From the NCBI GenBank assembly GCA_019115765.1, contig DXCZ01000105.1:62001-126000 (forward strand): 64,000 nucleotides of DNA. The letters run 5' to 3'. Positions 20,909 to 32,040 of the stretch are shown in pieces. How positions within the stretch are numbered: the stretch's first letter is position 1; each line of letters begins with the position of its first letter. Source of the stretch: Candidatus Mediterraneibacter stercoripullorum. GTDB lineage: Bacteria; Bacillota; Clostridia; Lachnospirales; Lachnospiraceae. A program made the position numbers and the translations under genes. The notes under the pieces were generated by a model. That model saw only the letters and a list, made by a program, of their open reading frames with translations, was not told the DNA's origin and ran no database searches.

Positions 20909-21082
20909 GCTAAACTCCCTTTCTGTATCTGATTCTTCTCATAAGGATATTCCTCATTCAACAAAGAAGAGTGAACTTTCGTCCACTCTTCTGCCGGAAA
21001 CCTTATGTAACTAAAAAAACTTTAACACCTTTTTCCATAGAAATCAAGACCTTTTTTGTTAAAAATCCGTCGTCGTCCTGTT

Positions 21083-23323
21083 TCAGCGGTTTTTCGTTCC
21101 TGTTCCATCCCTTTTCGCTGACTTCAGTCTGTTCAAGGTCACTTCTTTCTCGCCAAACTGAACTTTTGTCTCCGTTCCTTCTTCGAACAGCCATACATTT
21201 TCAAGCTCGTCTTTCTTCTGCAGGCGGATGCCCCGCACCCCTACAGCTGCCTTTTTCTTGACCGGGACCTCTGAAGACGGAAATCTGAGGAAGTATCCGT
21301 TTCGTGTCTGAAGGACCACATTCTGATTCTCATTGATCACTTTCACGCTGACCAGGTGATCCTCCTCCTGCAGTTTCGTCGCCGCGATGGTCCGCTTCGC
21401 CACCTGGAACTCTGATCCATCCACTTTCTTCAACATACCCTGTGCTGTAGCGAAAAGCAGCCGTGCGAACCGCATCTGCTCCGAGTCGAAGACCATGATG
21501 ATCTGCTCCTCACTCGTGGAGTAATTGCTTACATTATCAATAGGCGTCCCCTTGTCCCGGAACCTTCCATAAGGAAGATCCATTACTTTTACCTGATGCA
21601 TCCGGCCGGTATCTGTAAAGAGGCAGAGCCTGCCTGTATTCATACAGTGGACAACATACCGGTTCTCGCTGTCTGCCGCTTCCCTGTTCCTCTCGTAGAC
21701 GGAAGGATCCACGGTCTTGGCATAGCCGAACCGGTCCATCAGGAAGACAACTTCCTGTTCCTCTACCTTCTTCTCTTCAAACACAGCCGCTTCTGCATTT
21801 TCAATAACAGTCCTCCGCTTTCTCGCATATTCCTTTTTAATGGCATCCAGATCATCCACGATCACTCCTGCCATGGAATCATAGTTATTCAGAATATCTT
21901 CATAACGGGCGATATTTTTTAACGTCTGCTCGTGTTCCTTCTGAAGAGCTTCGATTTCCAGTCCGATGAGGCGGTACAGCCGCATCTCAAGGATTGCCGT
22001 AGCCTGGCGTTCCGTGAACCGGAGCATGGTTGCCATCTTCTTCGAGATAGAAGATTTGAACCTGATATTATCGGTAATACCGTTTACAAGACAGGCCCTT
22101 GCATCCTTTACTGACTGGCTTCCTCTCAGGATCTCGATGATCAGATCGATCACGTCGCATGCCTTGATCAGACCCTCCTGGATCTCGCTTTTTTCCTTCT
22201 CCTTTTCCAGAAGCGTCGTATACTTCCTTGTAGCCAGTTCAAACTGGAAGTCCACATGGTGCTCGATGATCTTCTTGAGCCCAAGAGTCTCCGGACGGCC
22301 GTCCGCTACTGCCAGCATGTTCACACCGAAGGTATCCTCCAGGCGCGTCTTCTTATAGAGCATATTCTTCAGATTTTCGGCGTCTGCTCCTCTCTTCAGC
22401 TCCAGTACGATCCGGATACCCTCTTTGGAGGACTGGTTGGAAATGTCAACGATATCCGTTGTCTTCTTGGACTCCACCAGACCAGCCACATCGTTCAGGA
22501 ACTTTCCGATACCGGATCCGATCATAGTGTAGGGGATCTCGGTGATCACAAGCTGTTTCTTGCCGCCTTTGAGTTCCTCTACTTCCACTTTTCCACGGAT
22601 CTTGATCTTGCCCTGCCCGGTCTCATAGATCTCCGGCAGATCATCTTTATTTACTACGATCCCGCCGGTCGGGAAGTCTGGGCCTTTCACGTATTTCATC
22701 AGCTGCTTTGTAGTGATGTCATTGTTTTTCATGTAGGCCTTGACCGCATCGATCACTTCGCCCAGATTGTGGGTGGGGATGCTCGTAGCCATTCCTACTG
22801 CGATACCTTCTGCTCCGTTTACAAGAAGATTCGGCACACGCATGGGAAGGACCTGTGGTTCCTTCTCCGTCTCATCAAAGTTTGGGCCGAAATCGATGAC
22901 ATTCTTGTCAAGATCTGCCAGGCACACCTCCTGGGTGAATTTGGTAAGCCTTGCCTCCGTATAACGCATGGCCGCGGCGCCGTCACCCTCGATGGATCCG
23001 AAGTTTCCGTGGCCGTCCACCAGCACCATTCCCTTTTTGAAATCCTGCGCCATGACGACCAGCGCTTCATAGATGGAACTGTCGCCATGAGGATGATATT
23101 TACCCATGGTATCACCCACGATACGGGCGCATTTCCTGTATGGTCTGTCATAGCGGATCCCCAGTTCATACATATCATACAGGGTACGTCTCTGAACCGG
23201 CTTGAGCCCGTCCCTCACATCAGGAAGGGCTCTGGAAATGATAACGCTCATGGCGTAATCGATATATGATTTCTTCATAAGATCTGAATACTCGGTCCTT
23301 ATGATCTGTGATTCTCCGTTCAT
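21083..23323 (-). CDS. Type IIA DNA topoisomerase subunit A (GyrA/ParC family; ParC-like, no obvious GyrA box)
   Basis: [28 protein letters not shown]; start [12 protein letters not shown]; no QRRGGKG-type GyrA box seen in the C-terminal domain. Confidence 0.9.
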   Translation of the reverse strand: MNGESQIIRTEYSDLMKKSYIDYAMSVIISRALPDVRDGLKPVQRRTLYDMYELGIRYDRPYRKCARIVGDTMGKYHPHGDSSIYEALVVMAQDFKKGMVLVDGHGNFGSIEGDGAAAMRYTEARLTKFTQEVCLADLDKNVIDFGPNFDETEKEPQVLPMRVPNLLVNGAEGIAVGMATSIPTHNLGEVIDAVKAYMKNNDITTKQLMKYVKGPDFPTGGIVVNKDDLPEIYETGQGKIKIRGKVEVEELKGGKKQLVITEIPYTMIGSGIGKFLNDVAGLVESKKTTDIVDISNQSSKEGIRIVLELKRGADAENLKNMLYKKTRLEDTFGVNMLAVADGRPETLGLKKIIEHHVDFQFELATRKYTTLLEKEKEKSEIQEGLIKACDVIDLIIEILRGSQSVKDARACLVNGITDNIRFKSSISKKMATMLRFTERQATAILEMRLYRLIGLEIEALQKEHEQTLKNIARYEDILNNYDSMAGVIVDDLDAIKKEYARKRRTVIENAEAAVFEEKKVEEQEVVFLMDRFGYAKTVDPSVYERNREAADSENRYVVHCMNTGRLCLFTDTGRMHQVKVMDLPYGRFRDKGTPIDNVSNYSTSEEQIIMVFDSEQMRFARLLFATAQGMLKKVDGSEFQVAKRTIAATKLQEEDHLVSVKVINENQNVVLQTRNGYFLRFPSSEVPVKKKAAVGVRGIRLQKKDELENVWLFEEGTETKVQFGEKEVTLNRLKSAKRDGTGTKNR

Positions 23324-23401
23324 TCTTTCCTCTTTCTGACGCACTTGCTGCGTCAATAATGGTAGATGTGAAAGTTTACTTTCACACTTCACTCTCCTCT
23401 A

Positions 23402-25324
23402 TCATACGTCAAGCTCTGCTTCTCTTGCATTTTCATAGATAAATGCCCTTCTCGGCGGGACTTCCGTGCCCATCAGCATCTCCGTCACACCGGAAGCCAT
23501 CCTGGCATCTTCGATCTCCACCAGCTTAAGAAGCCGCCGCTCGGGATCCAGAGTCGTCTCCCAGAGCTGTTCCGCATCCATCTCCCCCAGACCCTTATAG
23601 CGCTGAAGTGTAAATGGGCTTTTATGAGTCTTCCGGTATGCCTCCAGAGCCTTGTCATCGTACAGATATTCCTCCTCGCCGTTCTTCGGCATGGCCTTGT
23701 ACAGAGGCGGCATGGCAATGTAGACATGTCCCTCGTAGATCAGCTCCGGCATGAACCGGTAGAACAGCGTCAGCAGCAATGTAGAGATATGCGCTCCATC
23801 CACGTCCGCATCGGCCATTATGATGATCTTGTCATAGCGCAGCTTGCTGATATCAAAGTCGTTGCCGTATCCCTCGGAAAAACCGCAGCCGAAGGCATTG
23901 ATCATAGTCTTGATCTCCGCATTGGCCAGGATCTTGTCAATACTCGCCTTCTCCACGTTCAGGATCTTTCCGCGGATGGGCAGGATTGCCTGGTAGTTCC
24001 GGTTTCTGGCCGTCTTTGCTGAGCCGCCGGCGGAGTCTCCCTCCACGATGAATATCTCGCATTTCTTTGGATCTCTGCTTTCGCAGTTGGCCAGCTTGCC
24101 GTTACTGTCGAAGGAGTACTTCTGTTTCGTGAGCAGGTTTGTCTTCGCCTTCTCCTCTGTCTTCCGGATCTTGGCCGCCTTCTCCGCGCTGGAGAGCACC
24201 GTCTTCAGAGTATCCAGATTCCGGTCAAAATAACGGACTATTTCCTCTCCCGTCACTTTTCCCACTGCCTTGGAGGCGTCCGGGTTGTCCAGCTTTGTCT
24301 TGGTCTGTCCCTCAAACCGCGGATCCGGATGCTTGATGGAAATAATGGCAGTCATGCCGTTCCGGATGTCCGCTCCTGTGAAGTTGGCATCCTTCTCCTT
24401 CAGGATCCCCAGTTCTCTGGCGTACTGGTTCATCACCGTAGTAAATGTAGTCTTAAAGCCAGTCAGATGGGTGCCGCCCTCCGCATTATATATATTGTTG
24501 CAGAAGCCCAGCACATTCTCATGAAATTCATTTACATACTGAAATGCCGCTTCCACCTCTATGCCATCGGATTCTCCCTTAAAATACACCGGCTCGTGGA
24601 GAACTTCTTTCTTCTTGTTCAGGTCACGGATAAAGCCGATAATGCCTTCCGGTTCATGGTACTCGATATGCTCCGGGGATTCCGGTCTCTTATCGTCAAA
24701 AATAATTGTAAGATCCGGGTTCAGATAGGCCGTCTCATGAAGTCTGCTCTTGACCTCCTCTGCCCGGAACCGTGTTTTCTCGAAAATGGTATCGTCAGGA
24801 AGGAAATTCACCGTTGTTCCTGTCTTCCTTGTCTTCCCGATCTTCGGCAGAAGCCCGTTCTCCAGCTCGATCACCGGAACTCCCTTCTCATAACGGTCAT
24901 GGTGAATGTATCCGTCCCGGCTGATCTTCACATCCATATAAGTAGAAAGTGCGTTCACGACAGAGGAACCGACTCCGTGGAGACCGCCGCTGGTCTTATA
25001 CGCAGAATCATCAAACTTTCCTCCCGCGTGAAGGGTGGTGAATACCAGTCTGGCCGCTGAAACGCCTTTTTGGTGCATGTCCACCGGGATTCCTCTTCCG
25101 TTATCAGAAACTGTAGCGGAACCATCCTTTTCCAGTGTGACATGGATCTCCGTGCAGTAACCGGCCAGATGCTCGTCCACGGAGTTGTCCACGATCTCGT
25201 AGATCAGATGGTTCAGTCCTTTTGTAGAGACACTGCCGATATACATACCGGGCCGTTTCCGGACTGCCTCCAGTCCCTCCAGTACAGCGATGCTCCCGGC
25301 ATCATATGTATTTTTTTCTGCCAT
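23402..25324 (-). CDS. Type IIA DNA topoisomerase subunit B (GyrB/ParE family)
   Basis: EGLEAVRKRPGMYIGS, EGDSAGGSAK, ADADVDGAHI. Confidence 0.95.
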   Translation of the reverse strand: MAEKNTYDAGSIAVLEGLEAVRKRPGMYIGSVSTKGLNHLIYEIVDNSVDEHLAGYCTEIHVTLEKDGSATVSDNGRGIPVDMHQKGVSAARLVFTTLHAGGKFDDSAYKTSGGLHGVGSSVVNALSTYMDVKISRDGYIHHDRYEKGVPVIELENGLLPKIGKTRKTGTTVNFLPDDTIFEKTRFRAEEVKSRLHETAYLNPDLTIIFDDKRPESPEHIEYHEPEGIIGFIRDLNKKKEVLHEPVYFKGESDGIEVEAAFQYVNEFHENVLGFCNNIYNAEGGTHLTGFKTTFTTVMNQYARELGILKEKDANFTGADIRNGMTAIISIKHPDPRFEGQTKTKLDNPDASKAVGKVTGEEIVRYFDRNLDTLKTVLSSAEKAAKIRKTEEKAKTNLLTKQKYSFDSNGKLANCESRDPKKCEIFIVEGDSAGGSAKTARNRNYQAILPIRGKILNVEKASIDKILANAEIKTMINAFGCGFSEGYGNDFDISKLRYDKIIIMADADVDGAHISTLLLTLFYRFMPELIYEGHVYIAMPPLYKAMPKNGEEEYLYDDKALEAYRKTHKSPFTLQRYKGLGEMDAEQLWETTLDPERRLLKLVEIEDARMASGVTEMLMGTEVPPRRAFIYENAREAELDV

Positions 25325-25455
25325 TTACATTCTCCCTTTCAGTCTGCGGACAGGCCTTGCGGCACGCCCGCAGATACTATTTCGTCCTCTATCCTGCGCT
25401 GGCGCAGAACAATCCAGTAAATACTATATCACCAGTCTTTGGGATTTTCAATGGA

Positions 25456-25692
25456 GTTTTTGGTCTCGGGTTGTAACAGTTCAGCCATCTGATATCAGGA
25501 GACGGATTTATGCTCGCATAAAAATCCGGCGACTGATATTCAGATGAGCTGAGCGCCCGTCAATGAGTAAAACAGCGGCGACTGCCGCAACAAGCACGAA
25601 GTGCGGTTTTACGAATGGCGCGGGCTGAACTGTTACCTCGGGTTTCCGCCATACCGGACCGGTATGGCTGGGGTATCGAGACGCGCATGAAC
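25456..25692 (-). repeat. Repeat family B, core-less mini copy interrupted by the MITE-like element
   Basis: GTCTCG...GCCATACCGG A CCGGTATGGC...CGAGAC...TGAAC; same right flank layout as 58194-58239. Confidence 0.65.
25465..25644. mobile_element. MITE-like element A (164 bp, 25473-25636) flanked by 8-bp direct repeats
   Basis: TIR GTAACAGTTCAGCC (25473-25486) / GGCTGAACTGTTAC (25623-25636); CTCGGGTT at 25465-25472 and 25637-25644. Confidence 0.75.
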
Positions 25693-25709
25693 AAGTAGTA
25701 CTTTTTCGG

Positions 25710-26915
25710 TTATTCTCCTCCGAGGAGGACTGTATATAATGTATCAGAGAGTACTTCCATGGCGTTCATCATCTCTTCAACAGTATTTGTTTGGGCGCCG
25801 GCTTCTACAAGCAGGGACTTGGGGAGGAGATGCAGGTTATAGCGGTAGGCTCTCAGGTAAATGTGTCTGGTAAAGCCGGGGAATCTTGCTTCGGAAGCGA
25901 GCTGCATCTGAAGGGAGAAGGCGAGATTATCCTGGATGTAGGGATTGTAGAGGTATTCAATATCTCCGTTGGTCCTGGAGCGGCTCAATCCGTTGAAATA
26001 CATGATCTTGGCGGTAGGTTTCCCGTTGATCTCTGTTACCAGATGAGTCCCCGACGCCACTCCGTCCCGATGAAGGTCGATGGCAACTTCTATGGTCGGA
26101 TTCTCCTCCAGTATTTTCTCTACGGCTTCTCCCGCATATTCATAGGCTTTGCTCCTGTCCAGTTTCCCGTTGATCTTGTCATAGACTCCGGTGTCGTGGA
26201 TGGTCTCGATTCCTTTTTCATTCAGCAGCTGAACAAGATATGTACCCACTCCCACAATACTGGTTGCGGGATCCCCCGGCGTTGAATCCGCGAATTCTTC
26301 CTGGGAATGGGTGTGATAAACAAGGACTTTCGGCCCATTTGAAGCAGTATCAATGGTCATATCTTTTCCAAGGAGTTCGTCTGCGTTCAGCTCATCCCTG
26401 TTTATCATAGTAGAACTGTCTACTGTATAAAAATTGCTGAGCAGGTAATCAAAATCTCTCAGTTTTTCGATGGACATATCAATTGTGGAAGATGGACGAA
26501 CTGTCTCCTGATCTTCATCCGCCGGCTCCGATTCATCCGGCTCTCCGATCAGCTCTCCGTTTTCATCTACCGCATTTTCATCGTTTGCCTGACTTTCCAG
26601 TATCCTTGCAATGGTCTCTTCGTCTTCCATAACTGTTTCATTCACACTGTGATCTTCTACATAACTGATGAGAGGAAGCCATGCCAGCACTTTTTCTCTG
26701 ATCCATCCCGCCATATCATCTGATGGTTTCCGGTTCATATATACAAGCCCCGGCATGTACATTTCTTCCGCACTCTGGAATATTCTGTGCTGCAGCTCAT
26801 ATTTCCATTCCCCTGCCGCGCCCTGGAATGCCGTCCAGATCAGCCCTGCCGATGCCAGCATGACGGCTGCCGCAGTTCCTGTACGCTTCAGCCATTTTGT
26901 TCCTGTCCTTTTCAT
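25710..26915 (-). CDS. spoIIP: Stage II sporulation protein P
   Basis: VLVYHTHSQEEFADS...GTYLVQLLNEKGIETIHDTGVYD...LHRDG. Confidence 0.94.
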   Translation of the reverse strand: MKRTGTKWLKRTGTAAAVMLASAGLIWTAFQGAAGEWKYELQHRIFQSAEEMYMPGLVYMNRKPSDDMAGWIREKVLAWLPLISYVEDHSVNETVMEDEETIARILESQANDENAVDENGELIGEPDESEPADEDQETVRPSSTIDMSIEKLRDFDYLLSNFYTVDSSTMINRDELNADELLGKDMTIDTASNGPKVLVYHTHSQEEFADSTPGDPATSIVGVGTYLVQLLNEKGIETIHDTGVYDKINGKLDRSKAYEYAGEAVEKILEENPTIEVAIDLHRDGVASGTHLVTEINGKPTAKIMYFNGLSRSRTNGDIEYLYNPYIQDNLAFSLQMQLASEARFPGFTRHIYLRAYRYNLHLLPKSLLVEAGAQTNTVEEMMNAMEVLSDTLYTVLLGGE

Positions 26916-26974
26916 TTTCCGGCAGTCTTCCCTTTCCTGTATTCTCCTGCCATTTTATGATGATTCCGGTCAGC

Positions 26975-27949
26975 TTATTCCCCTTTTGTAAAAAGCATGT
27001 TGAGTGCTTCTGAAATGGTATGGCTGATATGGTGGACCATTTCATCCACATCCTTGGGAGTAACGAACATTCCGTTCAGGTGAGGAGCAATAAGCTCCTT
27101 TACAAACGCCATCTTTTCTCCGGGACTGTAGGACCGCAGCGTCTCCCCTACTCCTTTCAGAGACTCGGAGCCTTCCAGGGCACGGATAAAGTTCTCCATT
27201 GTATCATTTACGATCGTTGCAGCATCCACTACGGTCGGGACTCCGATGCCGATCACAGGCACTCCGAGAGATTCCCGTGTCATACCGCACCTGTGGTTCC
27301 CCACGCCGGAGCCAGGGTGGATCCCTGTATCTGCAATCTGCACCGTCCGGTTCAGCCTCCTGCTGTTTCTCGCCGCCAGGGCGTCTACTGCGATCACGAT
27401 ATCCGGATGAGTCTCATTTACAATACCCCTCACGATCTCCGCCGACTCCATCCCGGTCTGGCCTGTCACCCCGGGCACAACAGCACTTACCAGATTTGCA
27501 TGTTCCATTCCCATGGCATACTTCCCGTATTCTTTAACGATATGACGTGTTACATGCAGATGATCTGCCACGTACGGTCCCAGTGCGTCCGGAGTCACCT
27601 CCCGGTTTCCCAGACCTGCCACCAGGATGGCGAGCTCCTCTTTTCTATCTGATACATTCTTCTCCACCAGTTCCCGGATGCAGCGGCACAGCTCCTCCGC
27701 CACAGCCATCTGACTTTCCTCGTCAGGCATGGCGAGTCCCGGCGCTTCCAGAGTCAGGTAAGTGCCCACAGGCTTCCCCATGGCTTTCGCTCCGTTCTCT
27801 GTCTCGATCTGTACTCTGGTTACACGGATCTCCATTTCCTCATCATAATGTTCCTCCAGAACGACACCGGATATTTCTACGTTATCTGCCTCAAAACGTT
27901 CCTTCTCTTCCAAAGCAAGATCCGTTCTTACACTATAATTCCTCAACAT
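26975..27949 (-). CDS. gpr: GPR endopeptidase (germination protease)
   Basis: VRTDLALEE...VAGLGNREVTPDALGP. Confidence 0.96.
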   Translation of the reverse strand: MLRNYSVRTDLALEEKERFEADNVEISGVVLEEHYDEEMEIRVTRVQIETENGAKAMGKPVGTYLTLEAPGLAMPDEESQMAVAEELCRCIRELVEKNVSDRKEELAILVAGLGNREVTPDALGPYVADHLHVTRHIVKEYGKYAMGMEHANLVSAVVPGVTGQTGMESAEIVRGIVNETHPDIVIAVDALAARNSRRLNRTVQIADTGIHPGSGVGNHRCGMTRESLGVPVIGIGVPTVVDAATIVNDTMENFIRALEGSESLKGVGETLRSYSPGEKMAFVKELIAPHLNGMFVTPKDVDEMVHHISHTISEALNMLFTKGE

Positions 27950-28012
27950 ATCTCATCCTCTCTTTTTCTTACAGGATGACAGTATTTTTTGTAATATTTC
28001 TTAAAATATGTA

Positions 28013-28041
28013 TTGACATCTATTTCCTGTTGGCATAAAAT
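28013..28041 (+). promoter_or_regulatory. rpsT promoter (TTGACA-17-TAAAAT)
   Basis: -35 at 28013-28018, -10 at 28036-28041. Confidence 0.75.
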
Positions 28042-28136
28042 GAATGAGTATGTTTCAGAGGGATCGTCCGTGTCCGGGACCGCTGAGACAGGATTTCACA
28101 TTTGTAAATTTTGAGTATATTTTGGAGGTGTACAGA

Positions 28137-28400
28137 TTGGCTAACATTAAGTCTGCTAAAAAGAGAATTTTAGTAAACGAGACAAAGGCTGCAAGAAATA
28201 AAGCGATCAAGTCCAAAGTGAAAACAGCTGTTAAAAAAGTAGAGGCTGCAGTTGCACAGAAGGATGTTGAAGCTGCTAAGGCTGCTCTTCACACAGCGAT
28301 CGTTGAGGTTTCCAAAGCAGGAAGCAAGGGTGTTTATCACAAGAAGACTGTTTCCAGAAAGATCTCACGTTTATCTAAGGCTGTAGATTCTATCGCTTAA
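28137..28400 (+). CDS. rpsT: 30S ribosomal protein S20 (TTG start)
   Basis: LANIKSAKKRILVNETKAARNKAIKSK; GGAGG upstream of TTG. Confidence 0.95.
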   Translation: MANIKSAKKRILVNETKAARNKAIKSKVKTAVKKVEAAVAQKDVEAAKAALHTAIVEVSKAGSKGVYHKKTVSRKISRLSKAVDSIA

Positions 28401-28440
28401 TCCTATTGCTTAAATATATAGAACATAGAACGAAGTAAAA

Positions 28441-28480
28441 AGAGATGTCCGTTACCGTCAGACGGACATCTCTTTTTTAC
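28441..28480 (+). terminator. Rho-independent terminator after rpsT
   Basis: AGAGATGTCCGT...ACGGACATCTCTTTTTT. Confidence 0.9.
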
Positions 28481-28483
28481 ATT

Positions 28484-29125
28484 TCAGAGCCTGACATATC
28501 CGAAGCTGTTGACCAGTCCGTCCAGTTTTCTCCCCTCTCTGCACATCTGACACTCATGAGCATTATACACATGATAGTCCGGAAGATCAGAAGCTGTAAA
28601 GATGGACTTCACTTCCATACCGGCCACTTTGGAAATAGCGCTGAACACCGCACAGATCCCGCATACCCTGCCGCCGTAATAGATCACCGACTCAATGGCC
28701 TGCATGGTCAGCGTACCTGTTGCCATAGAGTCTGTAAGGATCAGCACCTGCTTTCCCTGGATCATTCTCTGATTATTATCCCGAAAAAGGATCTGTCCTG
28801 AAGAATCGAATTCCGGAGTCACGACAGAGATATTGTTCCCGGCGCTCATGGAGATGTTGGAACTGTCTGCCAGCTCCTGAGCCATGAAAGCGGCGATCAC
28901 TTCCGTATTCTTCATACATACGATGGTATCGACCATTGTATTGGTCATGTATTCCGCCGCCAGTGTCTTCCCGGTCTCTCTTGCATTATTGTGTCTGGTC
29001 TTCACCGTGGACATATCGATATATGTATTCACGTGTGAGTTTTTCGTTGCAAAATGACCGCTCAGCATCTTGATACGCGCCTTCGGATTCTTCGTTGACC
29101 GAAGATTTACAAATCTTTCATCCAT
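28484..29125 (-). CDS. Orotate-phosphoribosyltransferase-like protein
   Basis: PRTase-like; VLILTDSMATGTLTMQAI resembles a PRPP loop. Confidence 0.75.
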   Translation of the reverse strand: MDERFVNLRSTKNPKARIKMLSGHFATKNSHVNTYIDMSTVKTRHNNARETGKTLAAEYMTNTMVDTIVCMKNTEVIAAFMAQELADSSNISMSAGNNISVVTPEFDSSGQILFRDNNQRMIQGKQVLILTDSMATGTLTMQAIESVIYYGGRVCGICAVFSAISKVAGMEVKSIFTASDLPDYHVYNAHECQMCREGRKLDGLVNSFGYVRL

Positions 29126-29266
29126 ATTCTTCTCTCCTTTCCATTCATCTGTCCGCTCAGGATCAGCCTGGTCAGAACACGGCACTCTTCTCCGCTCCGG
29201 AGTCTTCCGTCCGCCATGTTCCTTTTACAGTTATTTTATCACACAGAGAGAAAAATTACAGCAAAT

Positions 29267-30679
29267 TTATTTATCCTCTTTCAGCGAAGGCCACACCGTG
29301 ATAAGCATGGTCACGAAGCTTGCAGTTCCCCCGATCACATTGGAGACAGGCTCCGCCAGAAAGACGCCGTTTGTTCCCAGACCTCCGATATAGGGGAGCA
29401 GGATCGTCAGCGGAACGACAATGATCACCTTGCGGAACAGCGAGAAGAATACAGCCTGTTTCGGACGGTTCAGCGCCGTATAGGTAGACTGTCCGGCAAA
29501 CTGCAGCGCCATCATGAAGATACCGCAGAAATAGATCCGCATAGCCGGAATCCCTTTCTCGATCAGATCAGCCTCCTGGGTAAACAGCCTCATGAAGAAT
29601 GCAGGCTCCAGAGTGATCACAGCCCACATCACCCCTGTAAAGATGATACATCCTATGGTCATGAACTTAATAGCAGACTTCACTCTCTTATAACACCCTG
29701 CACCATAGTTGTAACTGATCACCGGCTGAGATCCGGACGTCAGACCGGTAACAGGCATGGTGATGATCTCTCGCACAGAATTTACTACCGTCATGATGCC
29801 CACATAGATATCGCCTCCGTGCCTTGCAAGGACTGCATTGCAAACAATCTGTACAATGCCGTTTGTCACCGACATGACAAAGCCGGACGTTCCCAGCAGC
29901 GTGATCTCACGGACCAGGCCCAGATTCAGATACATGGACTTCCGGGTCAGTTTCAGCAGTACTTTCTTCCCCGTCAGGAACTTCAGCACCCACACTGCAG
30001 AAGCGCACTGAGATATTACCGTAGCGATAGCCGCACCTCTTACTCCCATGTTAAATCCGAAGATAAGTACAGGATCCAGGATAATATTGAGCACGGCACC
30101 AAGAAGTACCGTCAGCATACCCATTTTGCCGAATCCCTGGGCATTGATGAAGTTATTCATTCCCAGACTGGTCATGACAAACAGGGTCCCGCACAGATAT
30201 ATGGATATATACTGATCCGCATAGGGATATGTGGCGTCACTGGCGCCGAAAAGATATAGGATCGGCCGGCGGAAAGCCAGACAGAGTATCATAAGGATCA
30301 CGCCGACAGCTAACAGCATGGTAAATGAATTTCCCATGACTTTCTGAGCTCTTTCTTCCTCATGGCCGCCCCGGGCAATGGAACACAGCGGCGCTCCTCC
30401 CATACCAAACAGATTGGAAAAAGCTGTGATCACCGTAATGATCGGCAGGGCAAGCCCCACGCCGGTCAGTGCGTCAGCCGATACATGCGGGATATGTCCG
30501 ATATAAATCCTGTCCACCACACTGTAGAGGACATTGATCAGCTGGGCAAGGGTCATTGGAAGGGCAAGGCTTAAAATATTCCTGGCAATACTGCCCTTGC
30601 TGAAATCATTGTCTGATGTTTTGGCTGCAGAGTTCTGCAAAAAACCACCCCTTCCTGTTTTATATTTGCTATACCGCAC
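29267..30679 (-). CDS. MATE family efflux transporter
   Basis: 12-TM, LALPMTLAQLINVLYSVVDRIYIGH. Confidence 0.93.
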   Translation of the reverse strand: MRYSKYKTGRGGFLQNSAAKTSDNDFSKGSIARNILSLALPMTLAQLINVLYSVVDRIYIGHIPHVSADALTGVGLALPIITVITAFSNLFGMGGAPLCSIARGGHEEERAQKVMGNSFTMLLAVGVILMILCLAFRRPILYLFGASDATYPYADQYISIYLCGTLFVMTSLGMNNFINAQGFGKMGMLTVLLGAVLNIILDPVLIFGFNMGVRGAAIATVISQCASAVWVLKFLTGKKVLLKLTRKSMYLNLGLVREITLLGTSGFVMSVTNGIVQIVCNAVLARHGGDIYVGIMTVVNSVREIITMPVTGLTSGSQPVISYNYGAGCYKRVKSAIKFMTIGCIIFTGVMWAVITLEPAFFMRLFTQEADLIEKGIPAMRIYFCGIFMMALQFAGQSTYTALNRPKQAVFFSLFRKVIIVVPLTILLPYIGGLGTNGVFLAEPVSNVIGGTASFVTMLITVWPSLKEDK

Positions 30680-30777
30680 AGCTCACGTAGTTTGCCGTAC
30701 CGATCAGCCCAGGACTGCGTCACTCGCTGTCTCCGCTTCGGTCCATGCTAAAAGCGTGCCTCCGGGCGTATTGTGCA

Positions 30778-30818
30778 AAAAGAATACACATCCATCAAAA
30801 ATGGCTGTGTATTCTTTC
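30778..30818 (-). terminator. Rho-independent terminator after ilvC
   Basis: AAAGAATACACA...TGTGTATTCTTTTT on reverse strand. Confidence 0.8.
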
Positions 30819-30860
30819 CAGTTCGTATTTCTTAACGAAAATACATTTTTACGCCGATGT

Positions 30861-31952
<1,092 letters not shown>

Positions 31953-32040
31953 TTACTAACAAATAAGTCTATGACACCGATACAAGCATGTCCGCCTGGC
32001 TCGCTGCCTGCGGGAATAAAGTCTCAAAACGTTACAGACA

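Noticed and set aside
22256-23269. 337-aa forward ORF
   Set aside because: Antisense to the topoisomerase A-subunit gene.
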